This document shows, one piece after another, positions 1 to 11,180 of a DNA stretch of 64,000 nt; position 1 is the stretch's first letter, and each line of letters opens with the position of its first letter. The DNA is from Amyelois transitella. Taxonomy: Eukaryota; Arthropoda; Insecta; Lepidoptera; Pyralidae. The stretch is from contig NC_083518.1 in NCBI RefSeq assembly GCF_032362555.1, forward strand, positions 2,616,501-2,680,500. The letters run 5' to 3'. The notes under the pieces are model-generated. The model did not search any database, was not told the DNA's origin, and was given only the letters and a program-made list of their open reading frames with translations. Made by a program: the position numbers and the translations under genes.

Positions 1-119
1 CTAATCGCGTCACGTGTCGTACAGTTGCGTGGCGCAAACTTTAGCTAAGTACCTATATTTTAAAAAAGAACAGATTATTATTTCACATAATAGTAACGCT
101 ATTTATAACAGTAATTGGT

Positions 120-215
120 AACGTTATAAGATTACATTACCGTATCACGCTTATAACGTTATCAATCAACTATAACGTTATTTAACGTTACTTTTAGTGT
201 TAATTTGGTAACGTT
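120..215. promoter_or_regulatory. Cluster of AACGTT palindromes upstream of mRpL17
   Basis: Five copies of the palindrome AACGTT start at 120, 155, 174, 184 and 210, within 96 bp. Two of them lie in a 12-bp perfect inverted repeat (119-130 with 150-161, 19-nt spacer). The cluster ends about 130 bp before the mRpL17 start codon, so a promoter-proximal factor-binding role is possible. That role is inference; no known factor is assigned. Confidence 0.3.
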
Positions 216-346
216 TACAAGCCCTGGATCTGAACATTGCTGTTTTGATGTATACCTAACCTGTATTTTTTTGTTTTATCAGCATTGGAAAATATAGATT
301 CATATAAAATAAGTATTAAGTTGCCGATTAAGAAAAGAACATCATT

Positions 347-1029
347 ATGAATCAAGCAGAAGTCACAAAATTGGTATCAAAATTGCGTATTCCTGTACCG
401 GCCACACATCGAAAACTACGGAATTCCAAGGGTCCTGAAGGCAGGCTAGATAAATTACGTAAAACTGTGACTGGTCTCATTAAATATGAAAGAATCGAAC
501 TCAACTATAATAGAGGAGACGAAGCTCGTCAATACGCAGAACGGGTAATATTTTTTATCTCTTTTATTTAAACTTTTTCAAAATTTAATCCCATCTACTT
601 TTATGTTAACGTGATGATTTTTTTTTATTGCAGCTTATATCAGAGGCAATACGTCATGGAGACTGCCATAAACCCACAATGGAAACTGCAGATTTCTGGT
701 TACTTGAAAAAGAGCTGATCCACAAATTGTTTAAAGTTCTTGTTCCACGGTATGAACAGTCTAGTACATGTTACACTAATTTGGTTAAGGCACCAAGGGC
801 TCAAAATACAAGAAATACTGATAAAGTTGTTTTGGAACTAAAGGGAAACCCATATCCACCTCTGATTAATAAACAGGCTCAGAACCGACAGTTGATCCAA
901 AATATTCTTCTTGATGCTGCCAAACAAGACTACAGGCAAGCAAAATATGCTGAAATAGCAGCAAAAATGGGTGAAGAAAAACCAGCACAGCTAGAAGAGA
1001 AACCCACAGAAAAAGCAACTGAGAACTGA
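347..1029 (+). CDS. mRpL17: Mitochondrial large ribosomal subunit protein bL17m
   Basis: Structural protein of the large subunit of the mitochondrial ribosome. There are two exons, 347-544 and 634-1029, joined in phase 0 (donor GTAATA at 545, acceptor TTGCAG ending at 633), giving 197 residues. The N-terminal part (about residues 18-45) has the L17 signature, a HRKLRN start followed by the Arg/Lys-rich helix ending in LIKYERIE. The core continues through GDEARQYAERLISEAI and the C-terminal beta region ends near residue 155. The last 35 residues are a charged Glu/Lys/Ala tail of the kind seen in animal bL17m. No clear cleavable presequence is visible. The start ATG is the first in frame after the likely transcription start. 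The reading frame continues smoothly over the splice, so the gene appears intact. The next gene, on the same strand, is 3.2 kb away. Confidence 0.93.
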
Positions 1030-1257
1030 AACCAAAGTAGTTACATTATTGATTAGTATTTTTAGGCATTAAGAATATATGCATTTGTTTCACTTTCTGC
1101 CTTTTTTTTGTGTGGAATTTGACCATAGTGCAAGAATACACTGTTTTTATTAAGACTTCCTATGTATTAGGATACAAACAGATATACTCTTATATTGAAA
1201 TTAGGTCATCATAGCTATAATAATGTTGCTATACATGTGTTACCTATAGTGGCAGCA

Positions 1258-1640
1258 ACTTGATAGCAATCTGAAGCTGAATGTTGAGAAGACGGAGTAC
1301 ATGGCCTGTAAAACAGGTACGGCACCTGTACACAGGTGATAACCTGGTCAAGCGTACAGACCATTTTAAATACTTGGGATCTGCACTTCATGCGTCCAAA
1401 GACATCAATTGCAAGGTCAGAGGCTCAGATAGCAGTAGTCTGGGCACAGTGGGATGAGGTGCGGGTATTGTTTGTGACCCCAAAATGCCAGTTAGGCTAA
1501 GTGCAAGTCTATGTATAAACCCATCATTAGGCCTGACTTGTTATATGGCAGCAAGACATGGCCTATGCTGGAGCGACACAAGCAAAACCTGTGAGTCATT
1601 GACAATGAACTGAAATGCATGAATATATAAATAATAATGT
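1258..1640 (+). mobile_element. Decayed non-LTR retrotransposon, end of reverse transcriptase ORF
   Basis: Translated in shifting frames, the plus strand gives pieces typical of the C-terminal part of animal LINE reverse transcriptases: LNVEKTEYM near 1280, HFKYLGSALHAS near 1355-1395, and PDLLYGSKTWPMLERHK near 1531-1585. Frameshifts and stops interrupt it, so it is a dead fragment. A similar but separate relic lies at 14095-14720. Confidence 0.75.
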
Positions 1641-1832
1641 CATAATCATCATAATATTTCTGATTGAAAATTTCATAAAATGAAGTTGAAATGTAATGAG
1701 CCTGTCGTTTATAAGACCGCAGACTCTTTGGTAAACGGAGTCAATGCCTCTAGTTGGTAGTTACCTCAGTATTCATGGTAATGTAAGAAATTAGTAAAAT
1801 ATTAAACACGCTAAATTTTAAAAAAGCGTGTC

Positions 1833-1857
1833 CTGAACAGGACCCCATCCTGTTCAG
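1833..1857. repeat. Hairpin with 10-bp perfect stem
   Basis: CTGAACAGGA and its exact reverse complement flank a 5-nt loop (CCCCA). It lies in intergenic sequence next to a GC-rich patch and is probably part of a degenerate transposable element. Confidence 0.5.
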
Positions 1858-2368
1858 AGATTAAGAATATGATAATTTGCCACTTAATATTGCTCTGAAA
1901 ATTCACTTCCGGTTACGTCACGCTAGAAGTTTTCACAGTTTCCGGCCGGTAAACGGATTGTAACCATTTCCATTGTAGATTAAGGCGCTACATTCAGATT
2001 ACATGTACCTCGATGCGGGCGAGAGGCTCACCCCGCGCGGGGCTCACCCCCGACCACGCTTGCCCCGCTAGATCGCCGCGCACCGTAGCCGCTGGCGCGT
2101 GACCTCACGTAACCCGAATAAAGTTTGCGAATGCAATGGAGTCCGCATCAGAATATTTTATTGTTTTTGATACAATAAAATAATTTTACAAAAAAACATA
2201 CATATATTAAATTACATTATAAGCAATGATATAGTTGCGGATGTATGCAAAAATTTTGTATAAAATGAATAAGTTTGTAATGGTTTTAAAAAATCTACTC
2301 GTAATTACTTATTCGATTTCGTTCAATCAAAGGTAATTTACATAGTAATGTATATCATATATTTTTAG

Positions 2369-2396
2369 GGTTCCGTAGCCAAATGGCTACGGAACC
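2369..2396. repeat. Hairpin with 12-bp perfect stem, GGTTCCGTAGCC type
   Basis: GGTTCCGTAGCC, the loop AAAT, then the exact reverse complement. From memory, the motif GGTTCCGTA is frequent at the edges of lepidopteran interspersed repeats, so this is most likely a repeat terminus rather than a gene element. Confidence 0.55.
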
Positions 2397-3104
2397 TATG
2401 GTTTTCTATATATGGTTTTCTATCTTGGGTTGTCGTTGATGTCGGCGTCGGAATAATGCCATGACTATCTAAGTCCATAATATCAACTGTCGACTCCACA
2501 CCATCCGCACTTCTCTGTTCGGACATTGTCAACGACGATATCGGAGACAATTTATTTTTCCTAAAAATTAATAACAATCAAATAATGGGATAATGACTGT
2601 GATCGTGCCAAATGAAGAAAGCGAAGAAAAATAAACCCTGCGACGTCTTGCAGCTGAGGAGATACCCTGAATAATACAGTTACCTAGGAGTAAGTACCTA
2701 TAGAAAAAGACAGAACAATCATCCAGTAAAAAGTACTGTTTCCGTAGGCAAAGACCAGGGCAACAACTAGTGACAGTATAACCGACGGCGGCGGAGCTGT
2801 TGTTTGTTGTTGTTTTATCTATCTATCTACCTACTGCCGCCCCGCCACAAGCCGGTATCAAATGAAATATTTTTCACCTTCAGTGTTTGCGGAGAAAATC
2901 TCAGTAGGCATCTATATGTCTATCTATTAGTAAGTGTAATTAGTACCCACCATCTTAATTGTCCCATATGGGAAGCTCTTTCAAGGTTTTTTTTTAACAT
3001 GCTAACATTTAACATGCTATCATGACGTAAAATTATACACCTATTTACACTAAACGAAACAAAAAAACTGTATTAAAAACTAACCTAAACTATCTATAAT
3101 AGGT

Positions 3105-3209
3105 ATATTTCAGAAAGTACCAAAAAAAAAAAAAGTATCAAAATCCACGATCCTAAATACCTACGTAATATCACCCCGTCCGGCGGAAAAGCGACGCGTA
3201 AGATTCAGA
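3105..3209. repeat. Dispersed 105-bp repeat, copy 1
   Basis: The segment from TTTCAGAAAGTAC to GGAAAAGCGACGCGTAAGAT is found again, inverted and about 90% identical by eye, at 62955-63055. Homology stops sharply on both sides in this copy. Confidence 0.75.
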
Positions 3210-4270
3210 GATCAACGACACAATTCAATAAGCTGAGCTGACAATTATGTACAGAAATAAATTCAAACAAAATGAATGTGGGAAATTAAATACTTCGCAG
3301 AATATTTTTCAACGACGCTCGGAGCGATTGGCACAGGTCCTGCGTCGGAGAATGTGATCCGCGGAGTGAAGGCACGCTTACAAAGGATAGCGCTTTATCC
3401 CACCCGGTCGTGTAGGAATGAGACAGAGATAAAGTGTCAACACTCTACTGTCCAGTACTATTGTCGCAACAATTTTAATTCCTGTTTTCATCTATTTAGT
3501 TTAATTACGTCTAAACAAAACATCCAATCGAAATTTCATCTTCCAGAAGTTATTATTTTTTAATGATCTTCAATTTGGTACAAAATTCAAATTTTAAATC
3601 CTTATAGTTTGAGATAAATAATCGAAATCTAGACTTGTGTTCCTGAATTTTTTTGATCGAGGATTTTTGTTCCAATCGTGTTTTCATCTTCCACAAATAT
3701 AATTGAATATATTTACTTTCATATGCAAAAATATTGAAACGATGCAAGTTATATTTTATGAGAAAAAACCAAGTGAAAATGACCCAAAATCTATGATGTA
3801 TCGCCTTAAATCTAGAACTTTTCTTCAGTTGTATGTTTAAGTTGACAAAAAAAAGAAATATTGTGAAAATGTGTGTGACAAAACTATGAAGATTTAATCT
3901 GCCTTGTTGTTCTTCTAAATATTAAATTTTATTTTGTTGATACCGACTCTTGTTATATAAATTCAGTCGTGTCGGAATCGAATGGTATAAACAATTAAAA
4001 ATGCCTTCTTCAGCCGACGACTAATGAATGCTATGCCGACGCAGTGTATGTTTTCTACATTTTAGGTTATCAAAATATTATCTTATACCACAATATAGCA
4101 GTGATCCTCTTTTGTAAGCAAAACAATAACTATAGTAAGCACTTATCTCTCACACACCACCAAGTAAATTTCTTATCAGTAAATTCATGCTTATTATCAT
4201 TTTGCTCTCTGGAGAAGTGGTTTTATATCGGACTTTAATTTTTGTACTCTGAGAAGACTATAAAAACGCA

Positions 4271-6732
4271 ATGTCAAAAATTGTTGTATTGGGTTCTTGC
4301 AGCGTAGATTTTACAACGTAAGTAAAGTTAGACATAGTCAAACATACTCAAAATACATATAAACAGAAGCACATTGACCTAGGTAGTTAATATTTTATTG
4401 CTTGTGAAATTAATATGTACAGGTATGCACCAAGACTACCGAAGCCCGGAGAAACTCTTCATGGTACAAAATTTACAACTAGCTTTGGTGGAAAAGGTGC
4501 TAATCAATGCGTAGCAGCCGCCAAACTAGGCGGGCATGTCTATATGATATGCAAAGTAGGTATGTAGACACATATTGTTTTCAGAAATTACTATGATTTG
4601 TATTAGTCTAGTGATATCTAGTGATACCTATATAAATCTAGTGAGTAAAACCATTTTTTTTTAAATGTAAATAGTTAATTTTTTATGAAGATGCCCGCAG
4701 TCGTAAACCAAAATATTTACGTAACTAGGTACTAATAACTACGGTTAGTGATGTAAGTACTATCGACAACAAAATATATCGATTATTTGTTTAAAAATTA
4801 TATTTTACAGTAGATATTTAAGAAAATATATAAAAAGATTCTTATTTATAATACATTAAAATACACAAAATGACGTTGCTGTTATATAATGCCTAAACAT
4901 CGACAAAGGTTTACTTAGGCACAACGAAAACATATCGAATCGATTATAACATAGGGTTGCTAAGCGAATTATTCAGAAAAAAATCTGTGTATTGTGATGA
5001 GGACTGTGGAATAAGAGACTCCAACCTATTAAAAAAATAACTACTACCATAATATATATTCTATCTTTCTACTTCCTTAATGAGTATTAGCTCTAATTTA
5101 ATATTAGTAGTTAAGCCCAAATGTTATTTTAGAACAATTTTATTGAACATTCTACCACCAACTACATTCTGGGTCAAATTATTATCTTTGCATTCTGAGA
5201 TGCTCCTATTACGACTCTTTATAGGTTACTAGATGCAACTCCATTATTGCACAATTAATTTTGCCACTTAGTTTATCGAATATGGCAGGGTAGCTTTTTA
5301 TATAATAGATTTGAGTGCGTTTAGCCGCAGAGAGAGTAAGTGATACAAGCGAATGTTGAGACTATTCTTATTAACAAAACTTTATTTAGTATGTATCAAT
5401 ATAGGTAGCAATAATGTTGTAATATTGCAATAACTATATTGTATTCATTATTTAACTATAATTAACAAATATATATTTTTATTATTTAACAGGAGACGAC
5501 CAATGGGGAGAAAATTATAGAAATCACTTTAAAGACCTAGGTATTGACGTGACTCATGTCCAGATAACACAAAATGTCTCTACTGGAATAGCCCAAATAT
5601 GCGTGTCAGAGAGTGGAGAAAATCAAATAGTTATAGTGCCCGGATCGAATGGACGTTTAGGAAAAGTTGACGTGCGAAGTGCTTCGAAAATTATAGAGAG
5701 TGCCGAAATACTTATTTGTCAGTTAGAAACACCGTACGAGACAACATTAGAAGCATTCAAATTAAGTAAAGGAGTAAGTACCTACCTAACTATATGATCT
5801 TCCGATACCAACAAGGAAGTCACACAAATGAATATTGCCGATCATGGACAATATTTTAACTTTTTATGATTTCAGTTAAAATTATTAAATGCTGCCCCAG
5901 CTCGGAAAGATATACACGAGTTACTTCAATATTGTTCTATTCTATGTGTGAATGAACCAGAAGCTTCGTTACTAACTGACCTGAATGTCGATATTTCGTA
6001 AGTGCAATTTAATTCGCCATTTATACCAATTGTAGAACAAATTCACGTACCATGGTAGAAGCTTACACGTGTTGTTCATTTGGCTACAAATAGTGTTTTT
6101 TTTTGAGTACCTAGGTCGAATTTCGTAAAATTGTTACGTTTTAATTTTACAGGAATGCTGCTGATGCGTTAAAAAAGTTATTAGATAAAGGTTGTGAGAT
6201 TGTAATTATTACAATGGGAGATAAAGGAGCTGTTTATTCATCAAAAAAAGATCCAAACCCAGTTCATGTCTTTTGTGAACCCGTCATTCCTGTCGATACC
6301 ACAGTGATTATAGTTTTTTATTTAAGATAAAAGTACCTTTAGCCCACAGGATATTCATGAACTTTGATAAGGAATAAAGTATGATCTCTCTCTTCTGACA
6401 GAGATGAGAATTAATATCTTACCAAAGTTCGTGAATAGCCTAGCCTTACCGATATAAATTATAACCTGTCTATAAAATTCTGTCACATTTTTTTCACAGT
6501 TCTCGTGAAATAACGATTATCTTTAAAACTGAAACTTTTTCAGGGAGCTGGTGATGCTTTTGTTGGTGCACTTGCAACATTTTTAGTCAAGTACCAAGAT
6601 CTGCCTTTGCATCAGATAGTCGGAGCTGCATGCGATGTGGCGACCATATCGGTCACTAAAGAAGGAACGCAAACAAGTTACCCAACAAATTATAATCCAT
6701 TCAACAAACAATACAAATATGTGATGCTATGA
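4271..6732 (+). CDS. Rbks: Ribokinase, PfkB carbohydrate kinase family
   Basis: Phosphorylates D-ribose to ribose 5-phosphate with ATP, feeding the pentose phosphate and nucleotide pathways in the cytosol. Six exons: 4271-4317, 4423-4559, 5493-5773, 5876-5997, 6153-6303 and 6544-6732. They sum to 927 nt, or 308 residues, the usual ribokinase length, and all splice phases match. The sugar-binding start is VVLGSCSVDF (residues 5-14). PfkB signature 1 contains GGKGANQ (38-44). NEPEA lies in the central part. The C-terminal PfkB signature has GAGDAF (247-252), whose Asp250 is the expected catalytic base. Donor sites are GTAAGT-like except exon 5 (GTGATT, 6304) and exon 2 (GTATGT). A polyadenylation signal AATAAA sits at 6744, 12 bp past the stop. 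The gene looks complete and functional. Confidence 0.95.
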
Positions 6733-6743
6733 GCACATTTTTA

Positions 6744-6749
6744 AATAAA
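6744..6749 (+). terminator. Polyadenylation signal of the ribokinase gene
   Basis: A canonical AATAAA lies 12 bp after the ribokinase stop codon. It implies a very short 3' untranslated region. Confidence 0.6.
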
Positions 6750-9713
6750 ACATCATGACATCTTATACCATCAAAGTTTTATTATACAAATGGAACAAAC
6801 TTACGGTAAACACACAAGTAGTTTATTCAACAAGACTTCTTCGCATTACATCTATGAGCAATGCGGGGTTTAGAAAGGCTAATTGTTTTTTTTTTATAAT
6901 AATTATATCCTTAAATAAAACTTAGCTATAACCTTACAAACATATGGATTACTGGAACCATACAGAGGTATATTATAATAGAAGCCAGACTTTCTCTAAG
7001 TTTGTGTCAAGCAAGAACTAGGAAGGCTAACAAATATACTTAATAGTCCTAATACACTACCAAAAAGTTTTATATGAATAAACCTATTCCTAATTTTCAG
7101 GGCACAGATACACATCTTTAAACAAAGTTATTTATTAATATAATAAGGCAATAAAGTCTAGAGCAATAATATTATACATTTAACATCTAAAAATTGTTTT
7201 AATCAGCAGTAGCATAATAATTTAATATATGGGACAAATTGGCAAAGGTAATATAGACATTCGCAGACAGAAACTAAGACCAATATTATCTTTTTACCGT
7301 CAAGCATGTCTTCATAACTTAAACATATACATACATAATTTTTAGATTGATTTTGGCCATATCGGCGCAAAACTATAGGTTTGTAATTTCATATTATTGT
7401 AATGAGCTTAACAGTTTTAAGTTAAACCAAGCAGATTCATCACAAATCTACGTGTTGTTTTTGAAACTAGTTAACAATTTTAATGATAGGTACTGTAATA
7501 ATGTTTATTTTATTGGAATGTCCAATGCTTTCCGGTGGAGAAAAATAATATTCAAATCTTCATTAAAATCCGCCTCTGCTTTCAGTGGCATGGACTATCT
7601 GAGTAATATCTGCGTGATCTTTTTGTATCGAATATATCGTAGATGAGCGCACGAAGTCTACAAATCAACTAGGGACTATATATGTAGGTATATGTATTAT
7701 TTAACACGATAAATTTCAAACCGTAGATCTTATTTTGATAAAGTTTAAAAGGTATGTAGGATCTGTCAAAATCTTTAAATTCATGGGCCAACAAAGCGGA
7801 TAAGTCGCTTTTCAGATATGTTTAAAATAATAATTTTGCGAGGTTTAAGTTCGCAGCGAACGTCTAGTTACTTCATTTTAGTATCTACCCACCATTGTTT
7901 TTTTTCTAATACACCTTTCCAATGACTAAAGAAAAAAAAATTATGGCAACCCTTTACGGTTACGGATGCAAATATTTTTGGAGGTTTAAATAATTTATTA
8001 ATGTCTTAAGTTGAGTCATAAATTGGTACTTTTTGCCATGGTTTTCATCAATAACGATACGATAACAATACGAGATAATTTATTCTTTTAATTTAGAAAA
8101 AACACAGAAACCAGTTGATTTGATAGGTCTATACGTTTACCTGGTTCACATGGTTGGTGAATTATTGAATGGTGTGAATCGTCTTTCATGATTTTTTTTT
8201 CTTAGCAAAGATAAAAGTGATGCGTCTTTAAGATATTAACCACACAATAAGAGTTATATTTTGAATGGACACAAAGTTACATCGGGAAATACATTTATCT
8301 ATATTTCATTCCAATCTTTCCGTACAGCCAACTACAAAACAATAGCAATAAGTAACCTTTCCCGCCATGTTACAGCTTTACATTACCCAATCGATAATGG
8401 GAACAAAGAAAATCTATATCCGTTTAATTTACATAACCATTCTAAATTTGAATACAGCTTTATCCCAGTAAGCTATATGCCTGTTTGCTTCGATGTTTTC
8501 ATGAAAGTTGACAACGCATTTCTCTTGTCTCCCATTCTCTCTTACTTTGCTGTAAACCTCAGATAGACCGAGAGATGATTAAGAAATGTCTTTTCAGTAT
8601 TCGTGAATAGACCCCTTGAACAAGCAAGTACTTTTTATATATCGATATTATAACTGTCGCGCCCCAACACTAAACGGAAATAAATATATTGTAGGTAGGC
8701 ACAGTGTACCTTTCCAAATATCAATTCGTCGTAATAATGTAGCAGGTAGGTATACTGACAATACGTACCAAGAGACGAAATTGTCCGACTGGCTCTGGAG
8801 TGTCGGTTTCAGAAATCAGCTGAATCAGATGGCAGAAATCAGCTGTTTCAGAAGTTGACTTTAACGAACATACTATGGTAATTTTTCTGACAGTAAACCG
8901 GCATGAAGAAGATTAAACTAAAATCAAATTTATTACCTATGTATACAATGATATTATGAATGTAACCCCTGGATATTTATTTCTAACAGTCTTGACGCCC
9001 AAGGAATATGATTACAACATATAATGTAGACAAATATAGAAAGCATAATATAAAATAATACATATGTAATGATAACATCATTATTTATATTTCTTCTGTC
9101 CTTAGTTTTTATACATTTGCATTTTTTACATTCAACAATGAAACACCAGGTGGTAAAGTGTGCTAATGATAAAAAAATACATTTCACATTTTTTTGGGAT
9201 AGATTCTGAGAAATAATATAAGTATTTCCTCACATTCATTACTATGTGTAAAAAAGATTAAGACATATTTTTACACAATTAAAAAAAATGAGGTATAGAG
9301 TGTCCTGAACAATTAAAAATATTCTATAACTTAATAACATAGAAAATTATTAAACATACAATTTCATGTTTCATAGGTAGCCAAGCTGTCCTTCACTTTT
9401 ATGTGAAAATATCCCTGTGTTGTGTGTTATCCAACTTATTGAATGATTTATCACAATACATAATGAAAAACAGTACAGTTCTTTTTCCCGAATCTTTGAA
9501 CCACCATTTGATTTTAGCTCATATTTGTAATTTTTTTCATTACAACTAGTACAAAGTAAGAAGTTACTTTAAGGAAGCTTATCCTGACAGTTGTATTATA
9601 TTTTGTAGTTCAATATTAAGCAAAAGAGAACAATATGTTCAAAAATTTTCAACACAATATTAGGCTGTTATTGTACAAATTTATGTGTGATTAAATTAAA
9701 TAACAGAATATTT
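6750..9713. other. Intergenic region between convergent genes
   Basis: No coding sequence is supported. The right part is probably the 3' untranslated region of the minus-strand gene that ends at 9714. The only structured element I see is a possible Helitron-type end at 7849-7867. Open frames of 77-101 codons are AT-rich, low in complexity and unlike known proteins. Confidence 0.5.
7849..7867 (+). mobile_element. Possible Helitron-like 3' end
   Basis: GTTCGCAGCGAAC forms a 6-bp stem with a 1-nt loop, then two bases, then CTAG followed by T. A short hairpin just before CTRR and an A/T target is the signature of Helitron 3' ends. The 5' end was not located. Confidence 0.35.
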
Positions 9714-11180
9714 CTAATATAGAATGTACAAACTCTTCAATTCAGTGTCATCAACAATTTGCAAAAGGACATTTAAATCGTCAAGGCTTGATATAAATTT
9801 AGGTGCTCCTATTAATTCTACTTGTTTCCCCTCTATCTCTATACTATATTTCATGTTTTTAGGAAGTGTAACAGACTTCTGACAAGTTCCATTAATTTTT
9901 TTCGTGAATGTAACATGGGTTATATCTTTCTGTTTTGCAGTCTTATCACCATTTGTGATGATTGTATTGTTAGTGTCTTTCAGGTTGGAATTTTTGATAG
10001 GTTCTTCTTCAATTTTGCTGCTTGTTTGAGATTCTGTAGCTGCAGTTTGATTTGTGTCAATTTTAACTGGATCTGATTCTACTAGTGAATTGGGCAAGGG
10101 TAAATGCTCTTCAATTCCTTTCTTCAAAGCCTCATCTAAAATTGATGGGCTGTTAGGATTCTCAAATTCTTCGGAAACCGTACCTGGCACTTGATTGGAT
10201 ATACTTCCTTGAATAGCATTAAGCTGGGCGACATCTTCAATCAAATTAGTAACATCACTGGTGTCCACCTCCATAGCTGTGACAGATTCTTTGACATCAT
10301 CAGGGATGCCAGGTTTTCCAAGAAGCATTGCTTCCACATCACTTGACTCTAAATTTGACTTAAATTCTACTGAATTGCTTTGGTTATTTTCCTTCTTACT
10401 TTCACTTGAATCATCATTTAAGATATCCATAATTGAAGGAAACTCATCAGGTTTACTTCCTGTTTCTGAACTCTGAACTGAATTGGCGGGCTTCACGTCA
10501 GGTTTTTCATTGTACATAAGGTCTTCTAGCTCCGCTGCTATTCTGTCATACACCTTATCATCAGTGGGTTCATCTTTTAAAGGAAGATACTCTATATACC
10601 AATCTTCACTTGGCAATATACTTTTATTAATTAAAGGCAACAATTCATCAAGAGATGTTTTACTTTTCATGTCATTTTTTGAACGAGCCTGAGATGGGTT
10701 TACAAATATGATACCATATTGCTTTAAATTTGTAGCTGATTTTAAAGATTTTCCAGTGAAATTAGGTATATTTAAATTGGAATTTTTGTCTTTCACAATT
10801 GGAGACTTTTTCAATCTATTGTTCTCTTTTAAGACATTACATGCTGGTTTCGGTATTGATGCCTTATCCTTTTTTGAGATAATAAGCTCTTTTACTGGGT
10901 GCGGTTTATAAGCATTCCTATGCAGAAGTACCATACCATTTTCATTTCTTTTTAATCGGGCATTTGAATTTGGAGAAATAGCTTCAACTTTTTTCGTTTT
11001 CGGGGTAGAATTGCTTTCATACTGTATCTTCACTTTAGTAAATTTACCTAATATTTTGGCAAAATCCATTCGAGTCACAACAACAGTACAATCGCGACAT
11101 TTTCCTTCTTTGTATAGACGTTCTATGTTTTTTGGCATTCTGGGCAGCCGCACTTTCCTTGGAGTTTTATGAGAAATCAT
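9714..11180 (-). CDS. Uncharacterised 488-residue disordered protein, single exon
   Basis: I do not recognise this protein. It reads from ATG at 11180 to a stop at 9714 without an intron. The N-terminus (about residues 1-60) is basic and compact-looking, with MPKNIERLY, a Cys-x2-Cys pair (CRDC, near residue 28) and a hydrophobic run (TVVVTRMDFAKILG). Residues 60-190 are Lys/Asn/Ser-rich and basic. The middle and C-terminal part (190-420) is acidic and Ser/Asp/Glu-rich, with the related short motifs PSIMDILND and PSILDEALKKGI, possibly partner-binding helices. The last 60 residues (KYSIEIEGKQVEL to the end) look folded. This layout suggests a nuclear adaptor or chromatin-related protein, but that is inference. 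Its start faces the YLPM1-like gene 2 kb away, so both may use one regulatory region. Length and codon use argue strongly for a real gene. Confidence 0.8.
   Translation of the reverse strand: MISHKTPRKVRLPRMPKNIERLYKEGKCRDCTVVVTRMDFAKILGKFTKVKIQYESNSTPKTKKVEAISPNSNARLKRNENGMVLLHRNAYKPHPVKELIISKKDKASIPKPACNVLKENNRLKKSPIVKDKNSNLNIPNFTGKSLKSATNLKQYGIIFVNPSQARSKNDMKSKTSLDELLPLINKSILPSEDWYIEYLPLKDEPTDDKVYDRIAAELEDLMYNEKPDVKPANSVQSSETGSKPDEFPSIMDILNDDSSESKKENNQSNSVEFKSNLESSDVEAMLLGKPGIPDDVKESVTAMEVDTSDVTNLIEDVAQLNAIQGSISNQVPGTVSEEFENPNSPSILDEALKKGIEEHLPLPNSLVESDPVKIDTNQTAATESQTSSKIEEEPIKNSNLKDTNNTIITNGDKTAKQKDITHVTFTKKINGTCQKSVTLPKNMKYSIEIEGKQVELIGAPKFISSLDDLNVLLQIVDDTELKSLYILY

Larger units (their letters stand above)
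1030..4270. other. Intergenic region, repeat-rich
   Basis: No gene is supported here. The stretch holds a retrotransposon relic (1258-1640), two hairpins (1833-1857 and 2369-2396), a GC-rich patch (about 1985-2110), and one copy of a 105-bp repeat that recurs near the other end of the window (3105-3209). The open frames of 60-95 codons here have no coding character or recognisable domains. Confidence 0.6.

Noticed and set aside
2365-2577. 70-codon minus-strand frame
   Set aside because: It runs into the hairpin repeat at 2369-2396 and lacks recognisable domains or coding composition.
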